A DNA stretch of 44,006 bases from contig NZ_QWFA01000020.1 in NCBI RefSeq assembly GCF_003501885.1, positions 1 through 44,006 on the forward strand, read 5' to 3'. The notes under the pieces are model-generated. The model was not told the origin of the DNA. It was given only the letters and a program-made list of their open reading frames with translations, and searched no databases. Position 1 is the first letter of the stretch. Every line of letters starts with the position of its first letter. Made by a program: the position numbers and the translations under genes. This document shows, one piece after another, positions 42,754 through 44,006 of this stretch. The stretch is from Streptomyces globisporus (lineage in GTDB: Bacteria > Actinomycetota > Actinomycetes > Streptomycetales > Streptomycetaceae).

Positions 42754-42776
42754 CCCGCCCGCCGCACCTTCCGGCC

Positions 42777-42805
42777 GGGGCCGGGCGCCACGCGCGCCCG
42801 GCCCC
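42777..42805 (+). terminator. Strong hairpin terminator after the collagenase gene
   Basis: A perfect 12-bp stem GGGGCCGGGCGC/GCGCCCGGCCCC with loop CACGC, followed by GTTGT, 23 bp after the stop codon. Confidence 0.85.
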
Positions 42806-42890
42806 GTTGTCAGTGCCTCCCCATAGAGTCGAAGACATCGCTCGGGGAACCCCCGGGGGGTTCGGGGAACACCGGAGAGGGAGCACAGTC

Positions 42891-43949
42891 ATGTCCGCCA
42901 ACAGGATCCAGCACAAGGTGAATCACGTCGCTCTGGTCGTGGACGCCTCCGGTTCGATGTACCAGCACCAGGGTCAGCTGATCCGTGTCGTCGACGAGTT
43001 CGTGGCGGGGCTGAAGGCGGAGTCTGACAGCCTCGGCCACGAGACCCGGATCAGCCTCTACTCCTTCGACCACCGAGTGGAGAACCTGGTCTGGGACATG
43101 GATGTGAAGCACCTTCCGTCGATGCGCGGGCTGTACAAGGTGAACAACGGCGCGACGGCGCTGATCGAGGCCTCGCTGAAGTCCCTGGACGACCTGGGCC
43201 ACATCTGGGAGGAGTACGGCGAGCACAGCTTCCTCCAGATCGTGGTGACGGACGGCGAGGAGAACGCCTCCGGCGGCGACCGGCGCCACGACGGCGACAT
43301 GACCATCCTCGGCCCCTGGCTCGACCGGATCACCGCGAAGATGAACGGGCTCCCGGGGCACTGGACCTCCGCGATCCTCGTGCCGAACTCCCTGGCCAAG
43401 CGCACCGCCCAGAACTACGGCTTCCCGGCGGGCAACATCGCGATCTGGGACGCGGACTCCCAGAAGGGCGTCGAGGACGCGATCGGCACCGTGCGCGCCG
43501 CCGCCACCAGCTTCCTGCGCGGCCGCGAGCAGGGCGTGCGCGGCACGAAGAACCTGTTCGCCGTCGGCCAGGACATATCCGTGGACGACGTGCGGGCCAC
43601 CCTCGAACCGGTCGCGGCCGACAAGTACCGGCTGCTGAAGGTCGACAAGGAGATGGAGATCCGTGCCTTCGTCGACTCGCACCCGGGCGTCACCTACGAA
43701 CGCGGCTCCTGCTACTACCAGTTGGGCTCCCGGGTCCAGGTGCAGCCCGACAAGGAGGTCATCGTCGTCGAGAAGGACACCGACCGCGCCTACACGGGCG
43801 AGGCGGCGCGCAACCTCCTGTTCGGCGCCGGAGTCCGCGGGACGGTCTCGGTGAAGGCGGGCAACAACCCCAAGCTGGAGGTGTACGTCCAGAGCCGTTC
43901 GGTGAACAGGAAGCTCAAGGCCGATACACGCCTGCTCATCATGCTCTGA
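42891..43949 (+). CDS. Von Willebrand factor type A domain protein
   Basis: 352 residues. ATG 42891 has GGGAG 7 nt upstream. The N-terminal 220 residues are a vWA fold with the MIDAS parts DASGSM near residue 19, the Thr of NNGATAL, and Asp of TDGEEN. No signal peptide or membrane helix, so cytoplasmic. The remaining third has VDSHPGVTYERGSCYYQLGS and ends in basic LKADTRLLIML; I do not recognise this part. It has its own leader after the collagenase terminator, so it is probably not part of the collagen system. Such proteins often assemble with partners; none is visible here. Confidence 0.85.
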   Translation: MSANRIQHKVNHVALVVDASGSMYQHQGQLIRVVDEFVAGLKAESDSLGHETRISLYSFDHRVENLVWDMDVKHLPSMRGLYKVNNGATALIEASLKSLDDLGHIWEEYGEHSFLQIVVTDGEENASGGDRRHDGDMTILGPWLDRITAKMNGLPGHWTSAILVPNSLAKRTAQNYGFPAGNIAIWDADSQKGVEDAIGTVRAAATSFLRGREQGVRGTKNLFAVGQDISVDDVRATLEPVAADKYRLLKVDKEMEIRAFVDSHPGVTYERGSCYYQLGSRVQVQPDKEVIVVEKDTDRAYTGEAARNLLFGAGVRGTVSVKAGNNPKLEVYVQSRSVNRKLKADTRLLIML

Positions 43950-44006
43950 CCCCGGACGACCCCCGGCCCCCCCCCGACGACTTTCCGACCCCGGACGGTC
44001 GTTCAG
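43950..44006. other. Window end, no feature seen
   Basis: C-rich non-coding sequence after the vWA gene; too short to hold a recognisable element. Confidence 0.5.

Overview
This window looks like chromosomal DNA from Streptomyces or a close relative. The evidence is very high GC, third-position G/C bias, frequent GTG and TTG starts, many 4-8 bp ATGA/GTGA stop-start overlaps, a modular polyketide synthase and lipobox-bearing lipoproteins. I see no tRNA, rRNA, insertion sequence, prophage or CRISPR array. All assignments come from reading the sequence; no database search was run.

Layout. (1) 1-7894, minus strand: the start of a polyketide operon. A four-gene set for a methoxymalonyl- or hydroxymalonyl-ACP extender unit (fkbK-, fkbH-, fkbJ- and fkbI-type, each overlapping the next) leads by an ATGA overlap into a type I PKS that runs off the left edge. 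The PKS starts with a loading AT-ACP, then KS-AT-ACP. About 640 bp of non-coding DNA (7895-8534) precedes the operon. (2) 8535-11147: an ABC-2 exporter pair, divergent from a TetR regulator, with three 17-bp-phased operator-like sites between them. (3) 11179-12842: an MmyB-type XRE regulator and a short-chain dehydrogenase. (4) 12984-18159: an AztABCD-type zinc importer with two AztD-like proteins and a Zur-like palindrome lying over face-to-face, apparently leaderless promoters. (5) 18288-25190, minus strand: a poly-gamma-glutamate (PgsBCA/CapBCA-type) locus with a tandem Cache-HAMP membrane protein and an NlpC/P60 hydrolase. A divergent unassigned lipoprotein and a gene-poor stretch with decayed-looking coding sequence follow.

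(6) 26819-42805 is the most interesting region: it reads as one collagen-utilisation system. It encodes a secreted M9 collagenase with a C-terminal PPC domain, a five-gene peptide ABC importer, a cytoplasmic M24 Xaa-Pro peptidase, and a five-gene hydroxyproline operon (4-hydroxyproline 2-epimerase, a three-subunit flavin/iron-sulfur D-hydroxyproline dehydrogenase, and a DapA-family deaminase). A FadR-type GntR regulator sits in the middle. A 14-bp motif close to TGTG-CAATGT-CACA occurs before the hydroxyproline operon, before gntR, between the divergent peptidase and importer genes, and before the collagenase. This suggests one regulon from extracellular collagen to central metabolism. The last enzyme, 2-oxoglutarate semialdehyde dehydrogenase, is not in the window. 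(7) A stand-alone von Willebrand A-domain protein closes the window.
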